The notes below the pieces were generated by a model. That model did not search any database. It was not told where the DNA came from and saw nothing but the letters and a program-made list of their open reading frames with translations. Source: an uncultured Eubacteriales bacterium (GTDB lineage Bacteria; Bacillota; Clostridia; Oscillospirales; Oscillospiraceae). Taken from it: 15,965 nucleotides of DNA. A program made the translations under genes and the position numbers. The stretch is from contig URPA01000043.1 in NCBI GenBank assembly GCA_900549545.1, positions 1 to 15,965 on the forward strand, read 5' to 3'. Within the stretch, counting starts at the first letter, position 1; every line of letters starts with the position of its first letter. Shown one piece after another: positions 1 through 6,431 of this stretch.

Positions 1-10
1 TGAGGAGCTG

Positions 11-442
11 ATGGGCCTGCCGACGCCCGAGCCGTGGTATTACAGGCTCAAAAAGCCGCTGTTTCTCGTGCTGTTTTGCGCGTTTGTCGTGTGTCTGGGG
101 TTGGATATCTGGCTCGAGCGGTTCCGGGCCGATGCGCTGAAAGTTGACACGCGGCTGTTGTTCGCTGTGTTCATTCTCCGCGGCGCAGGCGGCTTTTTCG
201 GTGGAAGTTCCGCCGCGTGTCTCGTTCCATGGGCAAAGCGCCGCCCCGCTCTCGGTTGGATGCTTATCGCTCTGGCAGCCATCACCACGCTGCCCATTGT
301 CCTGTGGGGCTCTGGGCTTGGCTGGTACGATTTACCGCTGCTGCGCAGAATATTTGTGTCGTGTTTGGCCAATCTGAAGCTCACCCTCGCCCTCACCGGC
401 GTGCTGCTTTTCACAGGAATAGGGCTGTTGAGGAAACGGTGA
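11..442 (+). CDS. Small multi-pass membrane protein, unknown function
   Basis: A 143-residue hydrophobic protein that I do not recognise. Four likely membrane spans lie at about residues 15-35, 48-72, 80-103 and 123-140, with short basic loops (for example WAKRRP near 74-79) and a C-terminal RKR. No catalytic motif is visible. The ATG has a GAGGAG 3 nt upstream, which is close for a ribosome site, and the frame stays open to the window edge (reading EEL before the Met), so the true start may lie outside the window. It stands alone on the plus strand, with the hairpin-rich stretch downstream. That it is coding rests on the hydrophobic periodicity and the absence of a competing real gene; the function is unknown. 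Confidence 0.6.
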   Translation: MGLPTPEPWYYRLKKPLFLVLFCAFVVCLGLDIWLERFRADALKVDTRLLFAVFILRGAGGFFGGSSAACLVPWAKRRPALGWMLIALAAITTLPIVLWGSGLGWYDLPLLRRIFVSCLANLKLTLALTGVLLFTGIGLLRKR

Positions 443-543
443 CATTGCACAGCGCAAAGCCTCCCCTTGTCACGACAAGCCGGAGAAAATCACTTGCACG
501 GTTGGACTTAAGCCATGTACAGTTTTTACGCATTGTGTTGCTT

Positions 544-586
544 GCCCTCTCAGGCGCTGCGCGCCAGCTCTCCCAGAGGGAGAGCC
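544..586. repeat. Intergenic repeat module with two hairpins
   Basis: Contains GGCGC-TGC-GCGCC (553-565) followed by GCTCTCCC-AGA-GGGAGAGC (567-585). The string CTCAGGCGCT.CGCGCCAGCTC recurs at 5001-5022, where it forms the right arm of a MITE-like element. Two intergenic copies about 4.4 kb apart mark a dispersed non-coding repeat family. This copy appears degenerate or solo. Confidence 0.6.
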
Positions 587-717
587 AAGTGGGTAGTGCA
601 AATTTGCACTCATATACTATTAAACCTACAACAACCTTAACTTAGCGCTTAATCTTCCTCCTTGCACGGGAGATTGTAAAGGGGCACTCCCCTTTACTCG
701 TTTCAATTAGGGTGGTT

Positions 718-755
718 CTTAGGAGGGGAAGAAAACGAAATCTTCCCCTCCTAAG
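718..755. repeat. Perfect 15-bp stem-loop
   Basis: CTTAGGAGGGGAAGA (718-732) pairs exactly with TCTTCCCCTCCTAAG (741-755) around an 8-nt AAACGAAA loop. There is no U-tract beside it as in a terminator. It sits between no obvious gene pair that needs it, and is 11 nt from the next palindrome. Confidence 0.7.
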
Positions 756-765
756 CGTTTCTTTG

Positions 766-791
766 CAACTTTCTTGACGTCAAGAAAGTTG
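766..791. repeat. 26-nt perfect palindrome
   Basis: CAACTTTCTTGAC (766-778) is followed directly by its exact reverse complement (779-791), with GACGTC at the centre. A perfect palindrome of this length with no spacer could be a protein-binding site or the hairpin of a mobile repeat. Neither role can be chosen from sequence alone. Confidence 0.7.
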
Positions 792-853
792 AGAACACTC
801 GTCGCTTTTCTACTCGAAGCAATGCGCCCCCCTATCGGCTCGCAGGCTTGCCA

Positions 854-872
854 CTTCCCCCAAAGGGGGAAG
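854..872. repeat. Short GC-rich hairpin
   Basis: CTTCCCCC-AAA-GGGGGAAG, 8 bp with a 3-nt loop. It is extended by CTTG (847-850) pairing with CAAG (873-876) across a 3-nt bulge. Same C-run/G-run style as the other intergenic repeats in the window. Confidence 0.55.
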
Positions 873-923
873 CAAGATTGACCGCTGGTAAAATTATCTG
901 GCTGCCAGAGACACGAATTTTAT

Positions 924-970
924 TGAAATGAAAAAGAGCAGGTGCAGAGTACCTGCTCTTTTTCATTTCA
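924..970. terminator. Strong terminator after yigZ, stem includes the stop codon
   Basis: A 20-bp perfect stem (924-943 with 951-970) with a 7-nt loop. On the minus strand AGCAGGU...ACCUGCU is followed by UUUUU, as in an intrinsic terminator. The AAAAA on the opposite side means it could also stop plus-strand transcription. The yigZ stop (963-965) lies inside the stem. Confidence 0.85.
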
Positions 971-1589
971 GCGGCACGGCCTTGAAGCTCTCGCCGGTCT
1001 GGGTGGGGCTTATGCCGCCGTTGCTGATGTCGAATATTCTGGCTTTGAAGTCCTCGCCCCGCGCTTCGGGGATGAGGGCTTTTATTGTAACCGCCGCGCC
1101 GTACTCCATGTCAGCGACCACGCCCTCACAGGCGGCGACCTCCAGCTTCATGCGCTCGGCGGCGGAGTATGAGCAGGGCAGGTCGAAGCAGAGCCAGCGG
1201 CGCACAGCGGAGATACCCGCCGCGTCCAGCGCGTCCTTGGCGCTCTTGGTGTAGGCCCGCAGCAGCCCGCCCGCGCCGAGCAGCACCCCGCCGAAGTAGC
1301 GCGTGACAACGCAGACGGCGTTATAAACCCCCTCGCGGCGAAAAACCTCCAGCATGGGGATGCCCGCCGTGCCCTGCGGCTCGCCGTCGTCACTGTACCG
1401 CTCGACCCCGCCGCGCAGAATGTAGCACCAGCAGTTGTGCCGCGCGTCGTAATATTCCTTTTTCATCTGCGCGATGAAGGCGCGCGCCTCCTCCTCGCTC
1501 TCCACGGGGCGCACATGGCCCAAAAAGCGGGAGCGCTTTTCGGTAAACTCCGCCTCCCCGGCGGCGGTGGGCACAAGATATTCGGTCAT
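963..1589 (-). CDS. yigZ: YigZ/IMPACT family protein
   Basis: 208 residues, the usual family length. Signature segments are visible: an N-terminal KRSRFLGHV, then YSDDGEPQGTAGIPML (65-80) and VVTRYFGGVLLGAGGLLRAY (94-113). This family has an RNase PH/EF-G-like fold and is related to eukaryotic IMPACT, a translation-control protein; its bacterial biochemical role is not settled. The ATG overlaps the stop of the acetyltransferase gene (ATGA) and has GGAGGAG 8 nt upstream, so the start is well supported. It is the last gene of the hflX-GNAT-yigZ operon, which ends in the terminator at 924-970. Its company with the ribosome-associated GTPase HflX fits a translation-linked role, but that is inference. 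Confidence 0.93.
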   Translation of the reverse strand: MTEYLVPTAAGEAEFTEKRSRFLGHVRPVESEEEARAFIAQMKKEYYDARHNCWCYILRGGVERYSDDGEPQGTAGIPMLEVFRREGVYNAVCVVTRYFGGVLLGAGGLLRAYTKSAKDALDAAGISAVRRWLCFDLPCSYSAAERMKLEVAACEGVVADMEYGAAVTIKALIPEARGEDFKARIFDISNGGISPTQTGESFKAVPLK

Positions 1590-2107
1590 GGCGTGAACTC
1601 CTCCGGCAGTATGCGGTAATACAAGGATTGATGCTCAATGCCGTCTGTGCCCGTAAACGGGGCGTTGAATTGATACCTAAAGCCGCATTTTTCTATGACC
1701 CGGCGGGATTTATCATTGCCCTCAAAATGGGCGCACCAGACATCCGGCGCCCCCTCGCCAAAGCAGCGGGCAATGAGCGCGCGCACAGCCTCCGGGATAT
1801 AACCCCTGCCCCAGAAGGGCACGCCGATCCAGTAGCCTATCTCCGGTGCGCCGTGCGCCCGCTCCTCGCGGCAGGGGAAGCAGCCGATGCTGCCCACCGG
1901 CTCATCGCAGCCCTTGATGGTGACGGCCCAGGTGTTTTCCGCCATCAGCACAGTGCGCAGGATGTTGAGGCTCTCCGCCGCGTCCTTATGTACCGCCCAG
2001 CCGGCGGCGGGGCCGACGCGCGGGTCGCTGGCGTATTTATAGAGATTTTCCGCGTCATCCTCCCGCCAGGGGCGCAGGATAAGGCGCTCAGTCTCAACTA
2101 TGCTCAT
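1586..2107 (-). CDS. GNAT acetyltransferase (RimJ/RimL-like)
   Basis: 173 residues with the standard RimJ/RimL-type layout: N-terminal TERLILRPWREDDAE (6-20), the acetyl-CoA-binding segment GYWIGVPFWGRGYIPEAV (91-108) with its GRGY core, and the C-terminal NDKSRRVIEKCGF (131-143). Such enzymes transfer acetyl from acetyl-CoA to an amine, often on a ribosomal or other protein N-terminus or on a small molecule; the substrate here cannot be told. The start has GGAGGA 6 nt upstream and overlaps the hflX stop by 4 bp, and the stop overlaps the yigZ start by 4 bp, so translation of all three is probably coupled. Confidence 0.92.
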   Translation of the reverse strand: MSIVETERLILRPWREDDAENLYKYASDPRVGPAAGWAVHKDAAESLNILRTVLMAENTWAVTIKGCDEPVGSIGCFPCREERAHGAPEIGYWIGVPFWGRGYIPEAVRALIARCFGEGAPDVWCAHFEGNDKSRRVIEKCGFRYQFNAPFTGTDGIEHQSLYYRILPEEFTP

Positions 2108-3405
2108 TCCCAGTCCTCCTTGGGCTCGGTGTAGCCGGGGATATACTGCTTGACCCTGCCAAAAAGCTCCGGCGGGACAATGGCCTCAACGCTGATGCCC
2201 TCGTCGGTATACTCGCTTTTGATTATCGCGGCCTCGCGCTGGAGCGCGTCCATAAGCCCTGCGGCGGAATAGGGCAGAGAGAGCGTCACATGGCGCTTGC
2301 CCCTGTCGAGCATGTCCGAGAGCTTTTTGACCAGAGCGTCCGCGCCCTCGCCGCTTTTGGCGCTGATGCAGATAATATCCTCCCCGTGAGGCAGGATGCC
2401 GATATACCTGTCGCACTTGTTGAAAACGCGCAGGCAGGGTGTGCTCTCCGCGCCGAGCTGGCGGATAAGCTCGTCCACAACTCTTGCCTGCTCCTCCCAC
2501 TCGGGGTTTGAGATGTCGATAACGTGCAGCAGCACATCCGCGTATTTGAGCTCCTCAAGGGTGGCCTTGAAGGCCTCGATAAGATGGGTGGGGAGCTTGC
2601 GGATAAAGCCGACGGTATCAGACAGCAGCACCTCCTGCGTCTCGTCGATGCGCAGGCGGCGGGTGGTGGTGTCGAGCGTATCAAAAAGCCGGTCATTGGC
2701 GGGAATATCCGCCCCTGTCAGGCAGTTTAAAAGCGTGGACTTCCCGGCATTGGTGTAGCCCACAAGGGCCACCACGGGCAGGGAGTTTTTCTCCCGGCGG
2801 CGGCGCTGAGTGCTGCGCACCTTGCGCACGGCCTCCAGCTCCTCCTCAAGCTTCTGCATCTTGCGGCGGATATGGCGGCGGTCGGTCTCAAGCTGGGTCT
2901 CGCCCGGGCCGCGCGTGCCGATGGGTGAGCTGCCGCCCGAGGCGGTCTGGCGGACAAGGTGCGTCCACATACCGGTGAGCCTTGGCAGCAGGTATTTATA
3001 CTGCGCAAGCTCCACCTGAAGCTGGCCCTCCCGCGTCCGCGCCCGCTGGGCGAATATATCCAGAATAAGCCCCGAACGGTCGAGCACCTTAACGCCCAGC
3101 TCCTCGCTGAGAACACGCATCTGCGAGGGGGACAGCTCGTTGTCAAACACCGCCAGATCGCAGTCGTTCATGGCGATGAGCGCCTTGAGCTCCTGCACCT
3201 TCCCGTCGCCAATAAAGCTGCGCGGGTCGGGCGTGGGGCGGTTTTGCATCAGCATGGCGACAGTCTCCCCGCCGGCGGTCTCCACCAGCGCCTTCAGCTC
3301 CTCCATGGATATATCCGTGGAGCGCTCGTGTTCATCCATGCTGTTCGCGGAAAGCCCCGCGAGTATGGCGCGTTCTTTTTTTATCTCAGTATTTTCCGTA
3401 AAAAT
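2104..3405 (-). CDS. hflX: Ribosome-associated GTPase HflX (non-ATG start proposed)
   Basis: HflX binds the 50S subunit and helps rescue or split stalled ribosomes in a GTP-dependent way. Numbered from the proposed start, the N-terminal HflX domain includes GETVAMLMQNR and the GRGPGETQLETDRR-like linker. The G domain has GYTNAGKST (216-224), TTTR (246-249), DTVGF (263-267) and NKCD (329-332). The first in-frame ATG is at 3337-3339 (411 residues), but codons upstream of it still encode the family N-terminus: KKERAILAGLSANS leads straight into MDEHERSTDIS. No ATG, GTG or TTG exists between the upstream stop (3424-3426) and 3339. The best candidate is ATT at 3403-3405, 4 nt after GGAAAGG, giving about 433 residues, near the usual 420-430. 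CTG (3406-3408) is second choice. A sequence error that removed an ATG is possible. The gene is certain; the start is inferred. Confidence 0.9.
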   Translation of the reverse strand: MFTENTEIKKERAILAGLSANSMDEHERSTDISMEELKALVETAGGETVAMLMQNRPTPDPRSFIGDGKVQELKALIAMNDCDLAVFDNELSPSQMRVLSEELGVKVLDRSGLILDIFAQRARTREGQLQVELAQYKYLLPRLTGMWTHLVRQTASGGSSPIGTRGPGETQLETDRRHIRRKMQKLEEELEAVRKVRSTQRRRREKNSLPVVALVGYTNAGKSTLLNCLTGADIPANDRLFDTLDTTTRRLRIDETQEVLLSDTVGFIRKLPTHLIEAFKATLEELKYADVLLHVIDISNPEWEEQARVVDELIRQLGAESTPCLRVFNKCDRYIGILPHGEDIICISAKSGEGADALVKKLSDMLDRGKRHVTLSLPYSAAGLMDALQREAAIIKSEYTDEGISVEAIVPPELFGRVKQYIPGYTEPKEDWE

Positions 3406-3433
3406 CAGCCCTTTCCGGGAGTGTTATTTGAAT

Positions 3434-3462
3434 AGTATATCACGGATTTTACCCGCTGTCAT
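3434..3462 (-). promoter_or_regulatory. Sigma-A-type promoter for the hflX operon
   Basis: On the minus strand ATGACA (3457-3462) lies 17 nt upstream of TATACT (3434-3439), each a 5/6 match to consensus. The -35 box touches the stop codon of ymxH (3462-3464), so hflX has its own promoter within the end of that gene. Transcription should begin near 3427, about 20 nt before the proposed ATT start and about 90 nt before the first ATG. Confidence 0.65.
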
Positions 3463-3740
3463 TATAAAAAGCTCCGGCGTTTCCTTTTACGTCGGGGCAG
3501 CGGGTCCTTCGCGTCCACAAGTATTATGTCGCTGCCGATGCGCGCTATGCAGCCCCAGGGGATAACATAGTCGTCCTCCCGGCCCATCAGCCCGAAAAGC
3601 TTTGCCCGGCCGGGAGTTATGAGCGAGATGAGCCGCCCCTCCGCGTCGTCAAGCTCCGCGTCGCACACATAGCCCAGGCGAAAGCCGGAGCAGACGTCGA
3701 TGACCTCCTTATACCGCAGCTCGGAAAAATAACTGATCAT
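3462..3740 (-). CDS. YlmC/YmxH family sporulation protein (PRC-barrel)
   Basis: 92 residues from the ATG at 3738-3740, chosen because TGGAG lies 6 nt upstream and because family similarity starts at MISYFSELRYKEVIDV. An upstream ATG in the same frame (3854) would add 38 residues that are unlike the family. The rest follows the YmxH pattern: a leading SEL.YKEVIDV segment, GFRLGYV, GRLISLI, KLFGLM, then the DYVIPWGCIARIGSDIILVD segment, ending in a basic PRRKRKR tail. The family has a PRC-barrel fold and is widespread in endospore formers; the exact role is not known. It is upstream of hflX in the same direction, 57 nt before its start, but hflX also has its own promoter. Confidence 0.88.
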   Translation of the reverse strand: MISYFSELRYKEVIDVCSGFRLGYVCDAELDDAEGRLISLITPGRAKLFGLMGREDDYVIPWGCIARIGSDIILVDAKDPLPRRKRKRRSFL

Positions 3741-3867
3741 AATAATCTCCATTCTGCCGCATACCCGCAGCACAAGAGAAATGAAAAGCTCCATATACGG
3801 CTGAATGGAGATTTTCGGCATGTGCCGCGGTTGCCGCTTTGCGGCGAGCGGCACGCCATTTTAATAT

Positions 3868-3925
3868 GGTTTATTGTGTTTTAACACAATAAACCACCCC
3901 CATATATTATAAAAATATACGGGGG
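3868..3925 (-). terminator. Tandem inverted repeats between noc and ymxH
   Basis: Two adjacent stems follow the noc gene. One is CCCCC...GGGGG at 3897-3925, extended by an AT-rich stem with one G-U pair in minus-strand RNA. The other is a 28-nt palindrome at 3868-3895, GGTTTATTGTGTT with its exact reverse complement and a TT centre. They probably end noc transcription. The second also lies just before ATATTAAAA on the minus strand, so it could instead be an operator for ymxH. Confidence 0.5.
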
Positions 3926-3937
3926 AAATGGTCTGTC

Positions 3938-4786
3938 CTATGCTTTTTTTGTTTTCGGGATGGAAATTGTGAGAATCAGCGAGTCCTCCGTATCCTCGCG
4001 GTGGAAGCCCGCGTCAATGCCGCCCTGCTTCATCATGTCAATGCTGCGCGTCACGGTGTTGAGGAACACCCGCACATCCTTGAGCACGAAAGCGCGGCGG
4101 CCGGCTGGGCGCTCCTCGGGCTTTTCCTCCGCCGGGGCCTCCTCCGCCTCCTCCGGTGGGCTCAAAAGCGCGTCTATGTAGGCATCAGTCGCGGCAACGG
4201 TCAGGCCGTTTTCGATGATGAACTCCAGCGCCGCGCGCTGCTCCTCGGCCCTCGGCAGGCGCAGAAGGGCGCGCCCGTGCCGCTCGGTGAGGCCGTTTTC
4301 GCGCAGTGAGTCGAGGATGTCCTGCGGGAGCTTCAGCAGCCGCAGCTTATTCGCCACGGCGGACTGGGACTTGCCGATGCGCCGGGCAGCCTCCTCCTGG
4401 CTCATGCCAAACATACGGATAAGCCGGTTTATGCCCACCGCCTCCTCGATGAAGTCCAGATCCCGCCGCTGGAGATTTTCCACCAGCGCGATAAGGCTCG
4501 CGTCCTCCATGTTCACGTCCAGCAAAATACAGGGCACCTCCCGCAGTCCCGCAAGCCGCGCCGCCCGCAGCCGCCGCTCCCCCGCCACCAGCTCATACTT
4601 GCCGCCGCGCAGCCGCACCGTCAGCGGATTGAGGATGCCGTAGCTGCGGATGCTCTCGCTCAGCTCCTTGAGCGCGTCATCGTCGAAAATTTTGCGCGGC
4701 TGCACGGGATTTGGCGAAATATCGTCGATGCGAAGATAAATTATACCGCCCCGCCGTATCGTAGGGCGGTTTCGCAAAGTCTGCAT
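3938..4786 (-). CDS. noc: Noc/ParB-like nucleoid occlusion protein
   Basis: 282 residues. The start is the ATG at 4784-4786, 7 nt after AAGGAGG; a GTG one codon earlier is too close. ParB N-domain with PNPVQPRKIF (25-34), GERRLRA (69-75, part of the CTP-binding pocket) and ENLQRRDL (103-110), then a helix-turn-helix (about 128-150, SQEEAARRIGKSQSAVANKL). The C-terminus (RRAFVLKDVRVFLNTV...TISIP) resembles Bacillus Noc rather than Spo0J. Noc binds DNA at scattered sites, spreads as a CTP clamp and blocks division over the nucleoid. The short N-terminus (about 20 residues before the core) has basic residues but no clear amphipathic membrane helix as in B. subtilis Noc. No parA or rsmG partner is adjacent. 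An acidic Pro/Glu linker (about 210-230) joins the domains. It could be a general ParB paralogue. Confidence 0.85.
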   Translation of the reverse strand: MQTLRNRPTIRRGGIIYLRIDDISPNPVQPRKIFDDDALKELSESIRSYGILNPLTVRLRGGKYELVAGERRLRAARLAGLREVPCILLDVNMEDASLIALVENLQRRDLDFIEEAVGINRLIRMFGMSQEEAARRIGKSQSAVANKLRLLKLPQDILDSLRENGLTERHGRALLRLPRAEEQRAALEFIIENGLTVAATDAYIDALLSPPEEAEEAPAEEKPEERPAGRRAFVLKDVRVFLNTVTRSIDMMKQGGIDAGFHREDTEDSLILTISIPKTKKA

Positions 4787-4898
4787 CACAAAACCTCCTT
4801 ATCTTGTGTTGACAGACTTAATTTACACCACATTTTGTGAGAAAGACGGCGAAAGGCGTCAGACGAAAGCAATTCCATTCCGTTGCGTCAATTCAAGA

Positions 4899-5040
4899 CC
4901 TCCCTGTGTAAAGAAGGCCGTCAGCCGAAGGCGGACTGGAGGGGTCGTTACCAGTGCTGCGATTTGTTTTATTGCTCTAAATATCATGCATTTACAATCC
5001 CTCAGGCGCTCCGCGCCAGCTCCCTTTACACAAGGGAGCC
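4899..5040. repeat. MITE-like element with imperfect terminal inverted repeats
   Basis: The left arm (about 4899-4950, CCTCCCTGTGTAAAG...GGAGGGG) is the imperfect reverse complement of the right arm (about 4997-5040, CCCTCAGGCGCTCCGC...TTTACACAAGGGAGCC), about 45-50 bp each, around an AT-rich core. The right arm contains its own hairpin, GCTCCCTT-TACAC-AAGGGAGC (5019-5039). There is no coding capacity, so it would depend on a transposase elsewhere, if it ever moved. A related module is at 544-586. No clear target-site duplication was found. Confidence 0.6.
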
Positions 5041-5066
5041 ATTGAATAGCACAGATTTGCGCGCAA

Positions 5067-5096
5067 AAACTCCCGCACCGAATGGTGCGGGAGTTT
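5067..5096 (-). terminator. Intrinsic terminator of the SLC1 transporter gene
   Basis: 13-bp stem AAACTCCCGCACC/GGTGCGGGAGTTT with a GAAT loop, followed on the minus strand by UUUUUGC. It begins 15 nt after the transporter stop. Its GC core is the same as that of the terminator at 11315-11342. Confidence 0.88.
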
Positions 5097-5110
5097 GCAT
5101 ATCGCATTGC

Positions 5111-6370
5111 TTATTCTGACTGCGTGCTGTCGGGCTTTTTGTTGAGCTTTTTCTGGAGCCAATCCTTGCCGTCGACAAAGCGGGAGACGATGAAGGTGGA
5201 GACATAGTCCTCGGCCGCGTTGACCATGGTTGCGGGCGGGTCGATGAGGTTAGCAAGCGCGATGGAGATGGGATAGGCGATGGCAAGCTGGTCGGGGAAG
5301 AACACCGTGCACAGCACCAGATCGCCGGTACCGCCGCCGCCGGGGATGCCGGACATGGCAACGGAGGAGAACACCGCCACGATGATGGCGAGGATCGCGC
5401 GGCCCGTGCCGAAGTCCATGCCGAAGATGCCGAACAGGAAGGCGACCTTCAAAATGGCGCCCATTGCGGAGCCGTCCATGTGCATGGTTGCGCCCATGGG
5501 GATGGCGATTTCCGCGACGTCCTTGGAAACGCCGGTGTCCTCGGCAGCTTCCATGTTGGTGGGAATGGTCGCCACGGAGGAGCAGGTGCCGAAGGACACC
5601 GCCGCCGGGGCAAACAGGTGCTTGAACATGACCTTGGCCGCGCCCTTGCCGCCGCCGAAGCGGGCGTAAATGGGCGAGAACACGAACATATACACGAAGC
5701 AGAGCACATAGTATATTACCATTGTGCGGCCGTAGTCGGCGATAAGCTCGGGGCCGTAGGTTGCGACGAGATACGCGAAGAAGCCGAAGAAACCGATGGG
5801 CGCATAGTAGGTGACTATCTTGACGACCTTCATAATGCAGTTAGTGAGGTCGGCAAGGAGCTTCGCGGTCATGGTCTCCGGGCCGCCGGCCATCTGCACA
5901 CCGAAGCCGAAGATGATCGCCGCGACTATAAGGGGCAGGATCGCCCTGCGGCTCCACAGCTCGGTAAAATCAGGCTTGGTGAAGAAGTTGATGATCATAT
6001 CGGCAACGCCGAGGCCCGCGTCGACCTCGCCCTCGACTATCTGATAGGTGCCGCTTGTGAGGGGGATGAGGCGCGCGACTATGTACATAAGAATGGAGGC
6101 GATTGCGGCGGTGACAAGGAAGGTCAGCACCGTTGTGCCCAGCACCTTACCGGCCCGGCGCACACTGCCCATATTGGCAATGGCAGAGGCGATGGAGCAG
6201 AACACCATGGGCACCACCACGCAGAACATGAGGTTGACAAACACCGTGCCCAGAGGCTCAAGAGCGGTGGCTCCCGGCCAGACAGCGCCGACGACGCAGC
6301 CGGCGATTATGCCAACGAGCATCGAGAGAATAAACCAGTAATTCTTGAAAAACTTTTTAGTGCCAGACAT
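5111..6370 (-). CDS. SLC1-family (DAACS) cation-coupled amino acid/dicarboxylate symporter
   Basis: 419 residues from the ATG at 6368-6370, placed 7 nt after AGGAGA; a TTG two codons upstream is too close to that site. The fold landmarks are present: about eight hydrophobic spans, the HP1 segment SFGTCSSVATIPT (259-271), the TM7 motif HMDGS (297-301, usual form NMDGT), the HP2 loop SGIPGGGGTGD (340-350) and the TM8 motif DPPATMVNAAED (377-388). Family members move glutamate, aspartate, C4-dicarboxylates or neutral amino acids with Na+ or H+. In TM8 the Asp (D377), Asn (N384) and Asp (D388) of the substrate/ion sites are kept, but the arginine that grips an acidic side chain (R397 in GltPh) is alanine (A380). 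This argues for a neutral substrate. It is divergent from an AraC-family gene and ends in a strong terminator, so it is a single-gene unit. Confidence 0.93.
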   Translation of the reverse strand: MSGTKKFFKNYWFILSMLVGIIAGCVVGAVWPGATALEPLGTVFVNLMFCVVVPMVFCSIASAIANMGSVRRAGKVLGTTVLTFLVTAAIASILMYIVARLIPLTSGTYQIVEGEVDAGLGVADMIINFFTKPDFTELWSRRAILPLIVAAIIFGFGVQMAGGPETMTAKLLADLTNCIMKVVKIVTYYAPIGFFGFFAYLVATYGPELIADYGRTMVIYYVLCFVYMFVFSPIYARFGGGKGAAKVMFKHLFAPAAVSFGTCSSVATIPTNMEAAEDTGVSKDVAEIAIPMGATMHMDGSAMGAILKVAFLFGIFGMDFGTGRAILAIIVAVFSSVAMSGIPGGGGTGDLVLCTVFFPDQLAIAYPISIALANLIDPPATMVNAAEDYVSTFIVSRFVDGKDWLQKKLNKKPDSTQSE

Positions 6371-6402
6371 AAGCAAATCTCCTTTTATGAGTTTACACGC
6401 CT

Positions 6403-6431
6403 ATTATATTCGCCGCATATTGCAAAGTAAA
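6403..6431 (-). promoter_or_regulatory. Promoter of the SLC1 transporter gene
   Basis: On the minus strand a perfect TATAAT (6403-6408) lies 17 nt downstream of TTTACT (6426-6431, weak -35). A better -35-like TTGACA (6436-6441) is too far away at 27 nt. A perfect -10 with a poor -35 fits an activator-dependent promoter, and repeat box 1 covers the -35. Confidence 0.6.

Larger units (their letters stand above)
443..962. other. 520-bp gene-free region rich in inverted repeats
   Basis: No credible gene is seen on either strand; the open frames here are short and have no ribosome site or recognisable product. The stretch is unusually dense in self-complementary DNA: a repeat module at 544-586, a 15-bp perfect stem at 718-755, a 26-nt perfect palindrome at 766-791, a hairpin at 854-872 and a terminator at 924-970. 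It also carries CAAAGCCTCCCCTT at 455-468, whose reverse complement occurs exactly at 6550-6563 upstream of the AraC gene. It looks like an accumulation of small intergenic repeats. Confidence 0.7.
4787..5110. other. Intergenic region between noc and the SLC1 transporter
   Basis: No gene is supported in these 324 bp; the short open frames on both strands run through repeats. It holds the noc ribosome site and leader (4787-4860), a MITE-like element (4899-5040) and the terminator of the transporter gene (5067-5096). I see no parS (TGTTTCACGTGAAACA) or Noc-binding (TATTTCCCGGGAAATA) site. A noc promoter must lie here but no box pair is convincing. Confidence 0.6.

Noticed and set aside
217..645. 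142-codon frame overlapping the first membrane protein and running into the repeats
   Set aside because: Different frame from the hydrophobic protein, no ribosome site, arginine/histidine-rich and crosses hairpin repeats.
3741..3854. Longer ymxH starting at 3854
   Set aside because: The extra 38 residues are not family-like, and the ATG at 3740 has a well-placed ribosome site.
5480..6430. 316-codon plus-strand frame across the SLC1 gene
   Set aside because: Antisense shadow, rich in Gly/His/Asp. It would also run through the transporter promoter.
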